Part shown: piece by piece, positions 17,000-26,902 of the stretch
How positions within the stretch are numbered: position 1 is the first letter of the stretch
How the letters are laid out: each line of letters opens with the position of its first letter
Source of the DNA: Catenuloplanes indicus
GTDB taxonomy: Bacteria; Actinomycetota; Actinomycetes; Mycobacteriales; Micromonosporaceae
Direction of reading: 5' to 3'
Assembly: GCF_030813715.1 (NCBI RefSeq)
Contig: NZ_JAUSUZ010000001.1
Coordinates: forward strand, 3,162,001-3,226,000
Length of the DNA: 64,000 nt
Program-made: the position numbers and the translations under genes
The notes under the pieces: generated by a model
What the model was told of the DNA's origin: nothing
The model's database searches: none
The model's input: the letters and a program-made list of their open reading frames with translations, nothing else

Positions 17000-18436
17000 T
17001 CAGCGCAGGACACCGGGGGCAGCGCTGCCGGCGGTGCCCCAGACGTCCTCGTCCTCGGTCAGCCAGGTGGTGTGCTGCTCCTCGTCGCCGAATCCCGCGC
17101 CTTGACCTGCGGGAGCCACACCGGCCACGCCGGGGAGACCCGCGCGACCGGCCGCGGCGCCCCCGGCCGCGCCACCCGCGAGAAGTGGTTTGCCGGCCGC
17201 ACCGGCGCCGCCGCCCTTGCCGCGGCTGGCCCCGGCCGCGGCACCGGCACCCAGTGCGCCCACGCCGGGGATCCCGGCCTGCGTCGGGGAGACCGGTTTG
17301 CCGAGCGCGCCGCCGCCGACCAGAGCACCGCCCAGGCCACCGGCCGACGCACCACCGCCGGGAGAACCGAGACCGCCGGCACCGAGGGCTCCGGTGCCGG
17401 GGCTACCGATGCCGCCGGCACCGAGACCGCCGGCACCGAGACCGCCGAGGCCACCGGCGCCGAGGCCGGAGCCAGCTCCGGCCAGGCCGGTACCACTCGG
17501 CCGGGCATCCAGGGCGCCGGTGCCGAGCGCGCCCGGGTCGATCGAGCCCGTGCCAGGGGCGACGACGTCCGGGTCGAAGCCCGCGGTACTGGTGCCAAGA
17601 GACGGCGGTGCACCGTTCGGGCCGGGCTGAGGCACGCCGGCCGTGGCCGGATCGAACGTGCCGGTGCCGGGTGCTGTGACGCTGCCGATCTGCGGCGCCT
17701 CGGCACTCAGGGCCGGAGTGGCACCGGCAACCCCGCCACCGCCGGTCAGGGCACTGAGGCCACCGCCGGGTCCAGCCGTGGCGAGCGCGGGTATGCCGGT
17801 GTACGGAGACTTCCGATCGGCCTGCACCGGAACGCCGGCCGGGGTGAGAGCGGCCTGGCCCTCGATCTCGAAGTTGAGGCGGTTCCAGATCACCCGGGCC
17901 TCGTCGGTCCGATCGTTCAACCAGTCGCTGAGCATGTCGAAGGCGCCGGTGGCGGAGAGCAGCGCCCCGACGCCGGTGGCTGCGGCGAAGCCCATCGGGC
18001 CGAGGGGGAGGCCGAGGAGGCCGACCGCGACCGATTCGAAGACGCCCTCGGCGACGCCCTGTTCCTGGTTGCGGAGCGCGGCGATCTCGTCCTCCATGCC
18101 GGCCGGGATGGGGATCTCGGACTGGGCGGCCTGGAGGCGGTCCGCGGACTCGTTGAGCGTGCCGACCACGGTGCCCATGCTGTTCGCGTCGTCGAAGACG
18201 GTTTGGATGTTGTCCGAGATGCGGCCGATGTGCGCCTTGAACGACTCGTACGCCTCGCCCTTCCACGTGGTTCCGAGATCGTTGACGTTGTCGTCCAGGC
18301 TGTTCTTCACGTCGGTCAGGTTCCGCAGCACCAGGTCCCAGCCGGCGGCCGCGGCCCGGACGTTCTCCGGCTTGCCGTGGATCACGATCTGCGTGACCAT
18401 CTGCTCCCAGGACTGGACTCCGTACTTGTCCGCCAT
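17000..18436 (-). CDS. WxG-motif protein with Gly-rich tail, copy 2
   Basis: 478 aa from ATG 18436. It is a paralogue of the protein at 11014-12402: the WxG turn TWKGEAYESF is at the same residues (W58, G60), the helical head has the same layout, and the C-terminus is near-identical (TTWLTEDEDVWG...APGVLR). It differs by a hydrophobic Gly/Ala stretch around residues 145-172 (VGLLGLPLGPMGFAAATGVG), which could insert in a membrane. Residues ~225-450 are low-complexity Gly/Ala/Pro. It lies 5 bp downstream of its YxxxE partner. It is predicted to be exported by a type VII system; this copy has no adjacent mycosin. Confidence 0.85.
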   Translation of the reverse strand: MADKYGVQSWEQMVTQIVIHGKPENVRAAAAGWDLVLRNLTDVKNSLDDNVNDLGTTWKGEAYESFKAHIGRISDNIQTVFDDANSMGTVVGTLNESADRLQAAQSEIPIPAGMEDEIAALRNQEQGVAEGVFESVAVGLLGLPLGPMGFAAATGVGALLSATGAFDMLSDWLNDRTDEARVIWNRLNFEIEGQAALTPAGVPVQADRKSPYTGIPALATAGPGGGLSALTGGGGVAGATPALSAEAPQIGSVTAPGTGTFDPATAGVPQPGPNGAPPSLGTSTAGFDPDVVAPGTGSIDPGALGTGALDARPSGTGLAGAGSGLGAGGLGGLGAGGLGAGGIGSPGTGALGAGGLGSPGGGASAGGLGGALVGGGALGKPVSPTQAGIPGVGALGAGAAAGASRGKGGGAGAAGKPLLAGGAAGGAAAGRAGLPGVAGVAPAGQGAGFGDEEQHTTWLTEDEDVWGTAGSAAPGVLR

Positions 18437-18441
18437 CGGAC

Positions 18442-19095
18442 TCAGCCTCCGTAGGGTGCGGTGTCGGTGACGTGGACGGCGGGGGCCACGCCCGCGGAGC
18501 TGACCACGGGCGCACCGGGCGCGGGCAGCGACGGGTCCAGCGGCGACGCGACAGGCGCCGGGGCCGGAGACGGCGAAGCCGCGGGATCGGGCGGGGAACC
18601 GCCGCCGGGCCGGGTTCCGCTCTGTTCCACGAAGATCTGGTCGAACGCGGCGGCGCTCAGCTCGTTCGCCTGCTCCGCGGTCTCGTACTGCTCCAGTACC
18701 ACCCGCAGCGCCTGCGCCGCCTGCCACAGTTCCCGCGCGATCGCGCGGATCGACGCGTCCGCCGTGGTGTAGTGCCCGAGCTGCCGGTCCCCTAGCTGGA
18801 GCGCGGTCGGATACGTGCCGAACGGCGAGGTGCCGGAGCCGGTCAGCCAGTTGCGGATGTCGGTCTCCATGCCCGGCACCAGCGACTGGCTGAGGTAGGT
18901 CGAGTGAGTCTCCAGCCAGTTGATCGCACCCTCGAGGGTCGACGCGTCCCACTCGGTCTGCGTGCCTACGTCACCCGGTGCCGTCGCCAGGCGGCTGGGC
19001 TGGCCCGCCACGGTCACGTACTCGTGGCCGTCCGGCTCGGGGGGAATGACCGCCCCCGGCGGCATGTACACAGGTACAGATCCAGGTCCCGCCAT
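18442..19095 (-). CDS. YxxxE-bearing type VII substrate partner, copy 2
   Basis: 217 aa. The start is the ATG at 19095 with GAGGGAG upstream; the frame is open far beyond it, but that extension has no start signal and overlaps the ABC permease. Shared with copy 1: TQTEWDASTLEGAINWLETH, LVPGMETDIRNWLTG, SPFGTYP and the export-signal helix EQYETAEQANELSAAAF (Y137, E141). The tail is Pro/Ala/Ser-rich. It is paired with the WxG protein directly downstream. It most likely forms a heterodimer for export. Confidence 0.8.
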   Translation of the reverse strand: MAGPGSVPVYMPPGAVIPPEPDGHEYVTVAGQPSRLATAPGDVGTQTEWDASTLEGAINWLETHSTYLSQSLVPGMETDIRNWLTGSGTSPFGTYPTALQLGDRQLGHYTTADASIRAIARELWQAAQALRVVLEQYETAEQANELSAAAFDQIFVEQSGTRPGGGSPPDPAASPSPAPAPVASPLDPSLPAPGAPVVSSAGVAPAVHVTDTAPYGG

Positions 19096-19415
19096 TGTGC
19101 TCTCCCTCGCCCCTCGGAAGGATCCACTGCGACCAATACGCCCGTCGCCGCGGAGCGGTTCACGCCTCTCCATGAGCCCGCGCGGAACCCGGGGGCAAGC
19201 CCGGAGGAACCACGCCGGCCCACCGCTGCGCCGGGTTGCCACCGCACTGGGACGAGCAGGAGCACCGGGCGAGCGGTCAGTGCCGCGGCCGGCGAGCCGC
19301 GCCCAGCGAAGGAGGAGAAGTATCCAACCGGCATACACGCACTCTCGCCGCAGTCGGTGCGGGCGGTCTACGTCCCCGAACAGGTATTCCAGCCGCGCCG
19401 GAGCCCCTGAGCGCT
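19096..19415. other. Gene-free stretch of 320 bp
   Basis: It lies between the start of the YxxxE gene and the stop of the ABC permease, both on the minus strand. I see no gene, tRNA or clear hairpin. An AAGGAGGAG run near 19310 on the plus strand has no start codon at a usable distance. Confidence 0.5.
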
Positions 19416-20219
19416 CTACTTGCGCAGGCGGCGGCTCATCCGGCGGGAAGCGGCCCACAGGCAGAGGGCGAGCAGGGCGAGGAGGTAGGCGATGTCGAAG
19501 GCCTGGAGCCAGCCGGTGGTGCCGGTGGTGAGGGCGCGGATCAGGTCGACGGAGCGGTAGAGCGGTGTGGCTTCGATCAGCCAGCGGAGCGCGGCCGGGT
19601 ACGCGGTGGCCGGGACGAACGTGCCGGAGAAGAGGAAGAGGGCGAACTGGATGGTGCCGATCAGGTCGAAGTCCTGCCAGCCGCGCATCAGCGTGGCGGT
19701 CAGCATGCCGACGGCGCCGAACGTGAAGCCGATCAGCACGGTCGCGGGCAGCGCCAGCAGGGCGCGGAGCGGACTGGTCAGGTCCATGGCGATCATGACG
19801 ACCAGGAACGACGCGGCGTAGACGGCGCCGCGGGCCATCGCCCAGCACAGCTCGCCGAACGCGATCTCCATCGGGCCGACCGGGGTGGCGAGGACGCTGT
19901 CGTACAGCTTCCAGAATTTCATCTTGCCGAAGAAGTTGAACGTGGTCTCGGTGAGCGCGCCGGTCATCGCGGACGCGGCGAGCATCGCGGGGGCCACGAA
20001 CGCGGCGTAGCTGACCACCGTGCCGTCCGGCAGTGGCATGTCGCCGACCAGCGCGCCGACACCGATGCCGATCGAGAACAGGTAGAGGAACGGCTCGATG
20101 GCGCCGGAGATGAACACCAGCCAGCCGGCGCGGCGCAGCGCGACGACGTTGCGGCCGGCGACGGCCAGGACACGGCCGCCGGAGGCGGTGAGGCGGGGCA
20201 GTACGAGTGCGGCGATCAC
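19416..20219 (-). CDS. ABC-2 type permease (DrrB-like), second subunit
   Basis: 267 aa from the GTG at 20219, two bases after the preceding stop; the longer open frame overlaps that gene and is not used. Six membrane segments are visible. The ABC2_membrane pattern includes LYLFSIGIGVGALVG, MTGALTETTFNFFGKMKFWKLYDSV (cytoplasmic loop contacting the ATPase) and FALFLFSGTFVPATAYPAALRWL. It exports an unknown compound together with the permease and ATPase upstream. The order ATPase-permease-permease is one coupled operon. Drug or lipid export is the usual role of this family. Confidence 0.88.
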   Translation of the reverse strand: MIAALVLPRLTASGGRVLAVAGRNVVALRRAGWLVFISGAIEPFLYLFSIGIGVGALVGDMPLPDGTVVSYAAFVAPAMLAASAMTGALTETTFNFFGKMKFWKLYDSVLATPVGPMEIAFGELCWAMARGAVYAASFLVVMIAMDLTSPLRALLALPATVLIGFTFGAVGMLTATLMRGWQDFDLIGTIQFALFLFSGTFVPATAYPAALRWLIEATPLYRSVDLIRALTTGTTGWLQAFDIAYLLALLALCLWAASRRMSRRLRK

Positions 20220-20221
20220 GG

Positions 20222-20970
20222 TCAGACCCCCAGCCGCCGGTGGAAGCGGTATGCGGCCAGCGCGAGGCCGGCACCGGCCCAGAGCGCGAGGTAGAGCAGG
20301 TGGCCGGTGAGGGAGAAGTCGGGTGCGCGGCCGAGCGTGGCGGCGCGGCAGAGGTCGACGGCGTGCCAGAGAGGTGTCGCGTACGCCAGCCAGCGGAGCG
20401 CGACCGGCATCGCCTCGACCGGGAAGAACACGCCGGCGAAGAGCGTCATCGGGACGATCGCGAACCGGAACAGCACGCTCAGCCACACCTCGCCGGGGAC
20501 GGAGACGCTGTACGCGAAGACGGGTGCGGCGATCGCGAGGCCGAGCAGCACGCCGATCGGCAGACAGGCCAGCGCCCACATCGACGGCAGCGCGCCGAAC
20601 ACGGCCGCGACCAACAGGAACGCGGTGATGCCGGCGGTCACCCGGAGGAGCGCGAAGAGCAGGTGACCGCCGAGCACGTCGACCGGGCGCAGCGGCGTGG
20701 CGGCCTGCGCGGCGTAGGTCTTCATCCACTCCATGTGGGCGAGCACCGGCCAGGTGGACTCGCCGAGCGCGATCTGCAGCGCGGTCGAGGCGAGCAGGCC
20801 GGGGACGAGGAACTGCAGGTACGGCACGCCGTCGACACCGCCCTGCACGTAACCGCCGACGCCGACCCCGAAGCCGAGCATGGTGAGCAGCGGGATGACG
20901 AACGAGCCGAAGACGGAGCCACGCCAGTTGCGCGCGAACTCGGCCAGGTGCAGTTCGAGAGCGGCGATCA

Positions 20971-20971
<1 letters not shown>
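20222..20971 (-). CDS. ABC-2 type permease (DrrB-like), first subunit
   Basis: 249 aa. The ATG overlaps the ATPase stop by 4 bp (ATGA). Six membrane helices, with the family loop ALQIALGESTWPVLAHMEWMKTYAAQAATPLRPVDV and the FAGVFFPVEAMPVALRWLAYATPLWHAVDL signature near the C-terminus. It shares low similarity with the following permease, so the channel is likely a heterodimer. Confidence 0.88.
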
Positions 20972-21894
<923 letters not shown>

Positions 21895-21935
21895 GAACCG
21901 ACCCTAGACCGGGGGTACGACAAGTGCCGACGGAT

Positions 21936-22451
21936 TTACCGGGGTGCGGCCGCCTCCGCGTCGGCCCGGGCGCGCGCGACCAGCTCGTCCACGCGCGGCG
22001 CGTCGGCCGGGGTGCCCGGGTCGTACCGCGCGGTCCAGCGCAGACCGTCCACACCGCTCACCCGGCGGGCCACCACCCGGACGCCGCCGCCGGGCAGCTC
22101 GTGGTGGTGGGTGATCGCGACCGACTTCGTCACCCGGACCTGCACCTGGTGCGGGACGTGGCCGGGCGCGAGCAGCAGCGTGGAGATCGTGGGCTCGTCG
22201 ACGACCACGGTGTAGCCGTCGCGCTCCTCCGCGACCCGGCCGGCGGTCACGGTCAGCTCGCGGCCGGACCAGACCGCCTTGAGGATCTCGTGCCAGCCGA
22301 GCCGGTTCTGGCCGGGCAGCCAGAGGCCCCGGTTCGTCACCACGACCACCCCTTCGGTGGACGTGCTCGCCCAGGTCAGAATGCGCTCGTCGCGGTCCAG
22401 GGCCGGGCGTTGCGCGGCCGGCGGCTGGTTCTTCCGGAAGAAGCCGAACAC
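21936..22451 (-). CDS. Unknown 171-aa protein downstream of primase, possible PH-like fold
   Basis: The start ATG 22451 is three bases after the dnaG stop, so it is likely co-transcribed. The central part alternates short hydrophobic strands with turns (GVVVVTNRGLWLPGQNRLGWHEILKAVW, LTVTAGRVAEERDGYTVVV), a pattern seen in bacterial PH-like domains. The C-terminus is a helical Ala/Arg/Asp tail. There is no signal peptide or membrane segment. I do not recognise a named family and give no function. Confidence 0.75.
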   Translation of the reverse strand: MFGFFRKNQPPAAQRPALDRDERILTWASTSTEGVVVVTNRGLWLPGQNRLGWHEILKAVWSGRELTVTAGRVAEERDGYTVVVDEPTISTLLLAPGHVPHQVQVRVTKSVAITHHHELPGGGVRVVARRVSGVDGLRWTARYDPGTPADAPRVDELVARARADAEAAAPR

Positions 22452-22454
22452 TCG

Positions 22455-24314
22455 TCACAACCCCCCGACGGCCTGCTCGCGCAGGGCGCGCGCGTGCTGC
22501 TCCAGGGAGAGCAGTTCCCCGAAGAGCGCGAAGTACTCGTCCTTGTTGGCCACCGGATTGATCCGCTGCACTTTGGACTTCAGGTCGGCTATCCGCGCGG
22601 TCACGGTCGCGGACTGCAACCGGGCCAGCGTGACCGACACGTATTGCGGGTCGGGGTCACGATCGACCCGCAGCGGCTCCACGGCCAGCTCGCTGACCAG
22701 TGCCTTCGCGCCGAGGTCGGCGCACAGGTCGCGCACCTTCTCGATCCAGACCACGCCGCCGCCGGCCGCGGACGCGGTGCCGCCCGCGTCCGCCAGGGCG
22801 CCGCGCAGCGCCACGTGCACCGGGTCGGTGAAGTGGGTGCCGTCGAGCGCGTCGAACATCGGGCCGGCCAGCACCGGCTCCTGCAGCGCAAGCTTCAGCG
22901 CCTCGCGCTCGACCTGCAGCTGCGGCGCGGACGTGGGCCGTGGGCCGGCCTTGCGGCGGTTCTCGTCCGGCGCGCTGCCACCGGCCCGGCGCACCGCGTG
23001 CTCCACCTCGGCCATCTCCATGCCCAGGTCGTCGGCGAGCTTGCGGGTGTAGCCGGGGCGCATCGACCGGTCCTTGATCTGCGCGACCAGCGGCGCGGTG
23101 GAGCGCAGCGCGGCGACCCGGCCCTCGACGGTGTCCAGATCGTACTGATTCATGATGGACCGCAGCGCGAACGCGATCATCGGCTCGCGCGCGCCGACCA
23201 GGTCGCGCACGGCCAGGTCACCGCGGTTGAGCCGCAGCTCGCACGGGTCCATGCCGTTCGGGCTGACCGCGATGAACGTCTGCGCCACGAACCGCTGGTC
23301 GTCGGAGAACGCGCGCATCGCCGCCTTCTGCCCGGCCGCGTCGCCGTCGAACGTGAAGATGATCTCGCCACCGAGGTCGTTCGCGTCCATCAGGAGCCGG
23401 CGGAGCACCTTGATGTGGTCCTCGCCGAACGCGGTGCCACAGGTCGCGACCGCGGTCGGCACACCGGCCAGGTGACAGGCCATCACGTCGGTGTAGCCCT
23501 CGACGATCACCGCCCGGCTCTCCCGCGCTATGTCGCGTTTCGCCTGGTCGATGCCGTACAGCACGTGCGACTTCTTGTATAGCGGCGTCTCCGGCGTATT
23601 CAGGTATTTCGGGCCGTCGTCGTCGTCGAACAGCTTCCGCGCGCCGAAACCGATGACGTCGCCGCTGATGTCCTTGATCGGCCAGAGCAGCCGCCGCCGG
23701 AACCGGTCGATCAGCGAGCCGGATCGGGCCGGACGGGACAGACCGGCGGTGACCAGCTCGTCCGCCGAGTAACCCTTCTGCCGCAGGTGCCGGGTCAGCG
23801 GGTCCCAGCCCTCCGGGGCGAACCCGCAGCCGTACGCCTCCGCGTGCTCGCGGCCGAAACCGCGCTGGGCGAGGAACTCGCGGGCGGCCCGGGCACCCGG
23901 CGTGATCAGCTGCGCGCGGTAGAACTCGGCCGCGTCCGCGTGCGCCGCGACCAGCCGTTGCCGCTGGCCGGGCTGCTGCCGCGGGCCGGACGGGCGCCCG
24001 CCGGGCTGCTCCTCGTACCGCAACTGGATGCCGGCCCGGCCGGCCAGCCGCTCGACCGACTCGACGAACGTCAGATGATCAGCGTCGATCAGGAACGTGA
24101 TCGCGTCGCCGCCCTTGCCGCAGCCGTGGCAGAAATACACGTTGCGGGCCGGGGATACGGTGAACGACGGCGTCTTCTCGTCGTGGAACGGGCACAGGCC
24201 CTTCAGGTTGCCACCACCGGCCGACTTCAGGGTGACGGTCTCGGAGATCACGTCGGCGATCGCCGTGCGCTCACGCACCAGCGCGATGTCCTCGTCCCGA
24301 ATCCTGCCGGCCAC
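22455..24314 (-). CDS. dnaG: DNA primase
   Basis: 619 aa from the GTG at 24314, which has GGGGAGGAG upstream; the frame extends further without support. An N-terminal CHC2 zinc finger (CPFHDEKTPSF, then YFCHGCGKGGD; C41, H44, C62, C65) is followed by the RNA polymerase core and TOPRIM domain with VEGYTDVMA and the metal site FDGDAAGQKA. The C-terminal ~200 residues are the helicase-binding region. It makes RNA primers at the replication fork. The length is normal for actinobacteria. It lies 111 bp downstream of dgt on the same strand. Confidence 0.97.
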   Translation of the reverse strand: MAGRIRDEDIALVRERTAIADVISETVTLKSAGGGNLKGLCPFHDEKTPSFTVSPARNVYFCHGCGKGGDAITFLIDADHLTFVESVERLAGRAGIQLRYEEQPGGRPSGPRQQPGQRQRLVAAHADAAEFYRAQLITPGARAAREFLAQRGFGREHAEAYGCGFAPEGWDPLTRHLRQKGYSADELVTAGLSRPARSGSLIDRFRRRLLWPIKDISGDVIGFGARKLFDDDDGPKYLNTPETPLYKKSHVLYGIDQAKRDIARESRAVIVEGYTDVMACHLAGVPTAVATCGTAFGEDHIKVLRRLLMDANDLGGEIIFTFDGDAAGQKAAMRAFSDDQRFVAQTFIAVSPNGMDPCELRLNRGDLAVRDLVGAREPMIAFALRSIMNQYDLDTVEGRVAALRSTAPLVAQIKDRSMRPGYTRKLADDLGMEMAEVEHAVRRAGGSAPDENRRKAGPRPTSAPQLQVEREALKLALQEPVLAGPMFDALDGTHFTDPVHVALRGALADAGGTASAAGGGVVWIEKVRDLCADLGAKALVSELAVEPLRVDRDPDPQYVSVTLARLQSATVTARIADLKSKVQRINPVANKDEYFALFGELLSLEQHARALREQAVGGL

Positions 24315-24425
24315 CCGCGGCTCCTCCCCGATACCAGAAATCCGCCAACACCCACGAACCACAAGAGCGTTCCAAGGGTACGGCGGGAGTCGCGCGCGCC
24401 GGAGGGGCCAGGCCGGGTTTCGTTC

Positions 24426-25640
24426 TCAGGTGAGCACGCGGTGCCAGGACATCGCGGCCGGGTCGGTGAGCGACGCCACCTGGTCGATCACCACGCGCAA
24501 CCGGGCCGCGTCGTCCGGGGCGGCCCGCCAGATCGGCGCGAACACCGGGTCCAGCCCGTCCGGCGCGCGCACGGCCAGCACGTGCACCAACCGGGTGAGC
24601 ACCTCGCGCTGCCGTTCCCGCTCGGCCGCGGCGCCGCTGCGGCGCATCACGTACCGCAGCGCCATGCCCTTCAGCAGCGCGCACCGGATCCGCACGTCCG
24701 GCGGGACGAGCAGGTCCGCGGCGTACCGACGCAAAGATCTTGATCCGAACGCCGCGACCGTGGCCTCGACCGGCGCCGCGACCAGCCGGCCGGTGAGCAC
24801 GCTGGTCATCCGCTTGACCGCGCGCTGCGCGCGATGGCTGCCGTCGTAGGCCAGCGCCGGCGCCAGCATCGGCCCGGCCAGCATCGCGGCCAGCTCCGCG
24901 CCGAGCACGTCGACCGGCTCCTCCGAGTAGACGCCGGACACGTCGGCGCAGAGCGCGGCCCGCTCGTCCGCGTCCGCCGCCAGCCGCTCCAGATCGATGT
25001 AGCCGCCGTGGATGCCGTCCTCCAGGTCGTGCACGGAGTAGGCCACGTCGTCCGCCCAGTCCATCACCTGGGCCTCCAGCGACTGCCGCTCACCGGCCGG
25101 CGCGTCCCGGCGCAGCCACTCGAAGACCGGCAGGTCGTCGGCGTAGACGCCCCACTTGCGCCGCACGCCGTCCCGCCGCCACGGATACTTGCAGGTGGCG
25201 TCCAGCGAGGCGCGGGTCAGGTTCAGCCCGGCGCCCTCGACCTTCGCCTCCAGCCGGGTCAGCACGCGCAGTGTCTGCGCGTTACCTTCGAAGCCGCCGC
25301 AGCCGGCCGCGACCGCGTCCAGCGCGGCCTCGCCGTTGTGCCCGAACGGCGGGTGCCCGAGGTCGTGCGCGAGCCCGGCCACGTCCACCACGTCCGGGTC
25401 ACAGCCGAGCCGCTCCCCCATCTCGCGGGCGATCTGCGCGACCTCCAGCGAGTGGGTCAGCCGGGTCCGCAGGAAGTCGTCCGACCCGGCCACGTGCACC
25501 TGCGTCTTCGACGCCAGCCGCCGGAACCCGGCCGAGTGCAGCACCCGCGCCCGGTCCCGCTGGAACGGCGTCCGCCCGTACCCGGTGTCCTTGGCCTGCT
25601 CGTCCGCCCATCGCTCCGCGTCACCGCCCTGGCCGTCCAT
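24426..25640 (-). CDS. dgt: Deoxyguanosinetriphosphate triphosphohydrolase-like protein
   Basis: 404 aa. The HD-domain residues are clear: RLTHSLEVAQIAREMG and GLAHDLGHPPFGHNGE (HD pair), with QAKDTGYGRTPFQRDRARVLHSAGFRRLASKTQV at the N-terminus as in actinobacterial dGTPases. It hydrolyses dNTPs, classically dGTP, to the nucleoside and triphosphate, and helps control nucleotide pools. Its position upstream of dnaG fits a replication-linked role. Confidence 0.94.
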   Translation of the reverse strand: MDGQGGDAERWADEQAKDTGYGRTPFQRDRARVLHSAGFRRLASKTQVHVAGSDDFLRTRLTHSLEVAQIAREMGERLGCDPDVVDVAGLAHDLGHPPFGHNGEAALDAVAAGCGGFEGNAQTLRVLTRLEAKVEGAGLNLTRASLDATCKYPWRRDGVRRKWGVYADDLPVFEWLRRDAPAGERQSLEAQVMDWADDVAYSVHDLEDGIHGGYIDLERLAADADERAALCADVSGVYSEEPVDVLGAELAAMLAGPMLAPALAYDGSHRAQRAVKRMTSVLTGRLVAAPVEATVAAFGSRSLRRYAADLLVPPDVRIRCALLKGMALRYVMRRSGAAAERERQREVLTRLVHVLAVRAPDGLDPVFAPIWRAAPDDAARLRVVIDQVASLTDPAAMSWHRVLT

Positions 25641-25758
25641 GATCCGAGCGTAGTGCGGGCGACGGCCTCCCGGCGCGGCCGTCGCCGGGATTTCCGCCGG
25701 GGTTCAGCGGAACGTGGGGCCGGGTGGAGGTCGTCCCTGTGCCGAGCCCGGCGATTGC

Positions 25759-26112
25759 TCAGGTGCGTGGGGCCAGCACGCAGAACTCGTTGCCCTCCGG
25801 GTCGGCCAGGACGACCCAGCCGTCGACCGAGCCCTGGCCGACGTCGACGTGGCGGGCGCCCATGTCGACGAGGCGTTCGACCTCGGCCTCCTGGTTGTCG
25901 GGGCGCAGGTCGATGTGGAGGCGGTTCTTCACGGTCTTGATCTCGGGGACCGTGACGAAGACGATGCCGGGGGTCTCGTCGGCCTTACGGCGGATCTCGA
26001 CCTCGCCCGGGCGCTCGTAGGTGATCTGGTAGCGCAGCGCCTCGGCCCACCATCGGGCCAGGCGGCCCGGGTCCTCGGCGTCGACGACCACGTTCTCCCA
26101 GTCGCTGCCCAT
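25759..26112 (-). CDS. VOC (glyoxalase/bleomycin-resistance fold) protein
   Basis: 117 aa. The ATG at 26112 is used because GAGGAG stands five bases upstream; an ATG four codons earlier overlaps that site. One domain carries DWENVVVDAEDPGRLARWWAEAL, KNRLHIDLRPDN and VVLADPEGNEFCVLAP, the usual VOC beta-alpha-beta pattern with candidate metal ligands His and Glu. The substrate cannot be told. Single gene. Confidence 0.85.
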   Translation of the reverse strand: MGSDWENVVVDAEDPGRLARWWAEALRYQITYERPGEVEIRRKADETPGIVFVTVPEIKTVKNRLHIDLRPDNQEAEVERLVDMGARHVDVGQGSVDGWVVLADPEGNEFCVLAPRT

Positions 26113-26413
26113 GGTGCTCCTCATCGTGCGGCCTCTGACGGCAAGGTGACGAACACGTTACGCCGGGAAACCGGTCCCGGCATCTTCCGTTCCACCGAGC
26201 GCCATAAATCATGCGCCATCGATGCTCACACCATGGTGTGTATCGGGTCGCACACCGTCGTGGGATAGAGAAATTCCATATCCGGTAGTAGCGTGCCGAG
26301 AGCACAACGTCACTGGCCGGCCGTCGCCGGTCCCACACCATTTGCCCGGAGTGCGATCGCCGTCCGCTGGCCGGAGCGGGGGCGAGGCTACCGCTGCGGG
26401 CCGAGGAGAACGT
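26113..26413. other. Gene-free leader upstream of the Roadblock cluster
   Basis: A 301-bp stretch with no credible gene. It is A+T-richer than its surroundings at 26215-26290 and contains a palindrome at 26227-26240 (listed separately). It probably holds the promoter of the Roadblock cluster; no confident -10/-35 pair could be assigned. Confidence 0.5.
26227..26240. promoter_or_regulatory. Palindrome upstream of the Roadblock cluster
   Basis: CACACCATGGTGTG is a perfect 14-bp palindrome flanked by GAT (26221-26223) and ATC (26242-26244). It lies ~170 bp before the first Roadblock gene. It is a candidate operator; no cognate regulator is adjacent. Confidence 0.4.
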
Positions 26414-26794
26414 GTGTCCGGCATCGACGACTGCCTCCGGCAGGCGATGACAGTCCCCGGTGCGATCGGCGCGAGCCTGGTCGACTACACCACCGGCTTC
26501 GCGCTGGGTTCCGTGGGCGCCGCACCCGGCGACGACCCGGACGGCACGGCCACCGGTACGGCCGGGATCGTGCACGCCGCGATCAGCCGATCACCGTTCG
26601 CCTCGACGCGGCCCGGTGACGGCGTGGAGGACGTCATCATCACCACCGCGGGCGGCTACCACCTGATCCGCTTGCTGCGCACCGGATTCGACAGCCGGCT
26701 GGCGCTCTACCTGTGGCTGGACAAGGACCGCGGCAATCTCGCGGTCGGCCGGCGCCGGCTGCAGATGCTCGCCGAGAACCTGGTGACGGCGTAA
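26414..26794 (+). CDS. Roadblock/LC7-like protein, paralogue 1
   Basis: 126 aa. The GTG at 26414 with GAGGAG upstream is chosen because the protein then aligns from its first residues with the paralogue at 29455-29826: DCLRQAMTVPGAIGASLVDYTTGFALG against TALKEAMNIDGAVGVALVDYTSGMALG, and VEDVIITTAGGYHLIR against IEDILITLGGQYHLIR. The fold is the small alpha/beta Roadblock/LC7 type used as dimeric regulators of Ras-like GTPases such as MglA. It has an insert of about ten residues (GAAPGDDPDGTATGT). It is the first gene of a four-gene cluster on the plus strand. A cytoplasmic signalling role is inferred. Confidence 0.75.
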   Translation: MSGIDDCLRQAMTVPGAIGASLVDYTTGFALGSVGAAPGDDPDGTATGTAGIVHAAISRSPFASTRPGDGVEDVIITTAGGYHLIRLLRTGFDSRLALYLWLDKDRGNLAVGRRRLQMLAENLVTA

Positions 26795-26902
26795 CGCCGC
26801 GGGCCACCGGCCCGGTGACGGTACGACACCGCGACCGACCACGGCCGCAACGGCCATCGACGGTCGCGGCACGAGACCGAGAGATCGGTGAGGAGTTCAC
26901 AC

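Noticed and set aside
18442-20274. N-terminal extension of the YxxxE protein (copy 2) by ~390 residues
   Set aside because: It crosses the ABC permease, has no start signal and the paralogue (copy 1) has no such part.
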